Shown piece after piece: positions 62,803-64,000 of a stretch of DNA of 64,000 nt. Origin of the DNA: Methanococcus maripaludis C5 (GTDB lineage: Archaea; AGJL01; Methanococci; Methanococcales; Methanococcaceae). The notes under the pieces were generated by a model. The model had not been told where the DNA came from and searched no databases. It was given only the letters and a program-made list of their open reading frames with translations. Both the position numbers and the translations under genes were made by a program. Positions within the stretch are counted from its first letter, which is position 1; each line of letters begins with the position of its first letter. The stretch spans positions 1,240,001 through 1,304,000 of the forward strand of contig NC_009135.1 of assembly GCF_000016125.1 (NCBI RefSeq), written 5' to 3'.

Positions 62803-64000
62803 ATGATAAGTGATAACGTCAAAAAAGGAGTTATAAGATCTCCAAACCGAGCTCTTTTAAAGGCTTGCGGATATTCAGACGAAGACATGGAAAAACCATT
62901 TATTGGGGTTGTAAACAGCTTTACAGAAGTTGTTCCTGGCCACATTCACTTAAAAACATTATCAGATGCAGTTAAACATGGTGTTTATGCAAATGGAGGA
63001 ACACCATTTGAATTTAATACAATCGGAATTTGTGACGGTATTGCAATGGGTCATGAGGGTATGAAATATTCATTACCATCAAGAGAAATCATTGCAGATG
63101 CTGTCGAATCAATGGCAAGAGCACACGGATTTGATGGTCTTGTTTTAATTCCTACGTGTGATAAAATTGTTCCGGGAATGATAATGGGTGCTTTAAGATT
63201 AAATATCCCATTTATTGTAGTTACTGGAGGGCCAATGCTTCCAGGAGAATTCCAAGGTAAAAAATGCGAACTTATCAGCCTTTTTGAAGGGGTTGGTGAA
63301 TATCAGGTTGGAAAAATTACTGAAGAAGAATTAAAGAGTATTGAAGAATGTGCATGTCCAGGCGCTGGAAGTTGTGCAGGGCTTTACACTGCAAACAGTA
63401 TGGCTTGTCTTACAGAAGCTTTGGGACTATCTCTTCCAATGTGTGCAACAATACATGCAGTTGATGCTCAAAAGGTTAGAATTGCTAAAAAAACTGGCTC
63501 AAAAATTGTTGACTTGGTAAAAGAAGACGTAAAACCAACAGATATATTAACAAAAGAAGCTTTTGAAAACGCTATTTTAGTTGACCTTGCACTTGGAGGA
63601 TCGACAAACACAACATTACACATTCCTGCAATTGCAAACGAAATTGAAAATAAATTCATAACTCTCGATGATTTTGATAGACTAAGCGATGAAGTTCCAC
63701 ACATTGCATCAATCAAACCCGGTGGAGAACATTATATGATTGATTTACACAATGCTGGAGGCATTCCTGCGGTATTGAAGGTATTAAAAGAAAAAATTAG
63801 AAATACAAAAACCGTTGATGGAAGAAGTACTTTGGAAATTGCAGAATCTGTCAAATACGTAAATTACGACGTTATCAGAAAAGTTGAAGCTCCGGTTCAC
63901 GAAACTGCAGGTTTGAGAGTTTTAAAAGGAAATCTTGCTCCAAACGGTTGTGTTGTAAAAATCGGTGCAGTTGACCCAAAAATGCACAAACATGAAGGGC
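62803..64000 (+). CDS. ilvD: Dihydroxy-acid dehydratase, cut by the right edge
   Basis: The first 399 codons of dihydroxy-acid dehydratase, which dehydrates 2,3-dihydroxy acids in branched-chain amino acid synthesis. It shows [20 protein letters not shown], the Fe-S cysteine blocks [40 protein letters not shown] and [20 protein letters not shown], and [16 protein letters not shown]. Full-length enzymes have about 550 residues, so roughly 150 are missing. ATG follows GGTGGTAAGAT. All visible cluster-binding residues are intact. Confidence 0.96.
   Translation, partial: MISDNVKKGVIRSPNRALLKACGYSDEDMEKPFIGVVNSFTEVVPGHIHLKTLSDAVKHGVYANGGTPFEFNTIGICDGIAMGHEGMKYSLPSREIIADAVESMARAHGFDGLVLIPTCDKIVPGMIMGALRLNIPFIVVTGGPMLPGEFQGKKCELISLFEGVGEYQVGKITEEELKSIEECACPGAGSCAGLYTANSMACLTEALGLSLPMCATIHAVDAQKVRIAKKTGSKIVDLVKEDVKPTDILTKEAFENAILVDLALGGSTNTTLHIPAIANEIENKFITLDDFDRLSDEVPHIASIKPGGEHYMIDLHNAGGIPAVLKVLKEKIRNTKTVDGRSTLEIAESVKYVNYDVIRKVEAPVHETAGLRVLKGNLAPNGCVVKIGAVDPKMHKHEG

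Noticed and set aside
1-64000. CRISPR array, rRNA operon, insertion sequence, riboswitch or NrpR operator (GGAA-N6-TTCC)
   Set aside because: I saw no regularly spaced repeats, no rRNA sequence, no transposase, no recognisable cobalamin or SAM riboswitch before the cbi genes, and no clear NrpR site in intergenic DNA.

Overview
The window reads as chromosome of a mesophilic methanogenic archaeon very close to Methanococcus maripaludis. The DNA is AT-rich. Most genes carry Shine-Dalgarno sites of the GGTGA/GGAGG type, GTG and TTG starts are frequent, and promoters look archaeal (TATA boxes such as TTTATATA). Diagnostic genes include F420-dependent methylene-H4MPT dehydrogenase (mtd), methanogenesis marker 6, two-subunit pyruvate carboxylase (pycA/pycB), type II GAPDH, archaeal RFC large subunit, Nob1, Hjc, AMP phosphorylase and archaeal shikimate kinase. 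The lineage is inferred from protein sequence recognition, not from a database search.

Layout. 1-4230: a gene cut by the left edge, a chemoreceptor, a tyrosine recombinase with a small partner that may bind DNA, and a previously unlisted box C/D guide RNA candidate. 4229-9708: manC, a radical SAM/TRAM protein, nob1, mtd and a UPF0126 membrane protein. 9786-23052: a surface-glycan locus in two converging blocks. The plus block has a GT2, gmd, two GT-B glycosyltransferases and a large multi-spanning membrane protein. The minus block has rfbC-rfbA-rfbB-rfbD, a nucleotide-sugar dehydrogenase, a flippase and a GT2. Together with manC these can supply GDP-mannose-derived sugars, dTDP-L-rhamnose and a uronic-acid sugar. 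23135-33848: two exported proteins, one with CWB2-like repeats and a Thr/Ser hexamer-repeat linker, followed by a DUF1616 gene and two small membrane genes. Divergent from these is a DUF4129-DUF4350-MoxR-DUF58-membrane protein operon. I read this stretch as a possible cell-surface assembly or quality-control module.

33862-39224: a double-cubane-cluster-type protein and its ATPase activator, split by a SatP-like transporter and a small membrane protein, then a lipoprotein, a Dph6-like ligase and an ArlF-like orphan. 39335-43171: tRNA-Val, pycA, pycB, tRNA-Glu and tRNA-Arg. 43289-64000: mainly housekeeping genes. These include three cobamide genes that are not clustered (cobT-like, cbiC, cbiL), marker 6, hjc, trmJ-like, DUF92, HIT, DUF63, AMP phosphorylase, metS, gap, a DUF1699/HTH protein, a divergent KamA-type radical SAM enzyme, trm5, rfcL, DUF447, aroK and ilvD (cut by the right edge).

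The observations most worth a second look are the C/D RNA with an unusual internal hairpin beside a recombinase gene, the surface-protein/MoxR block, the split double-cubane locus, and the glycan locus. No CRISPR array, rRNA, insertion sequence or replication origin was seen.
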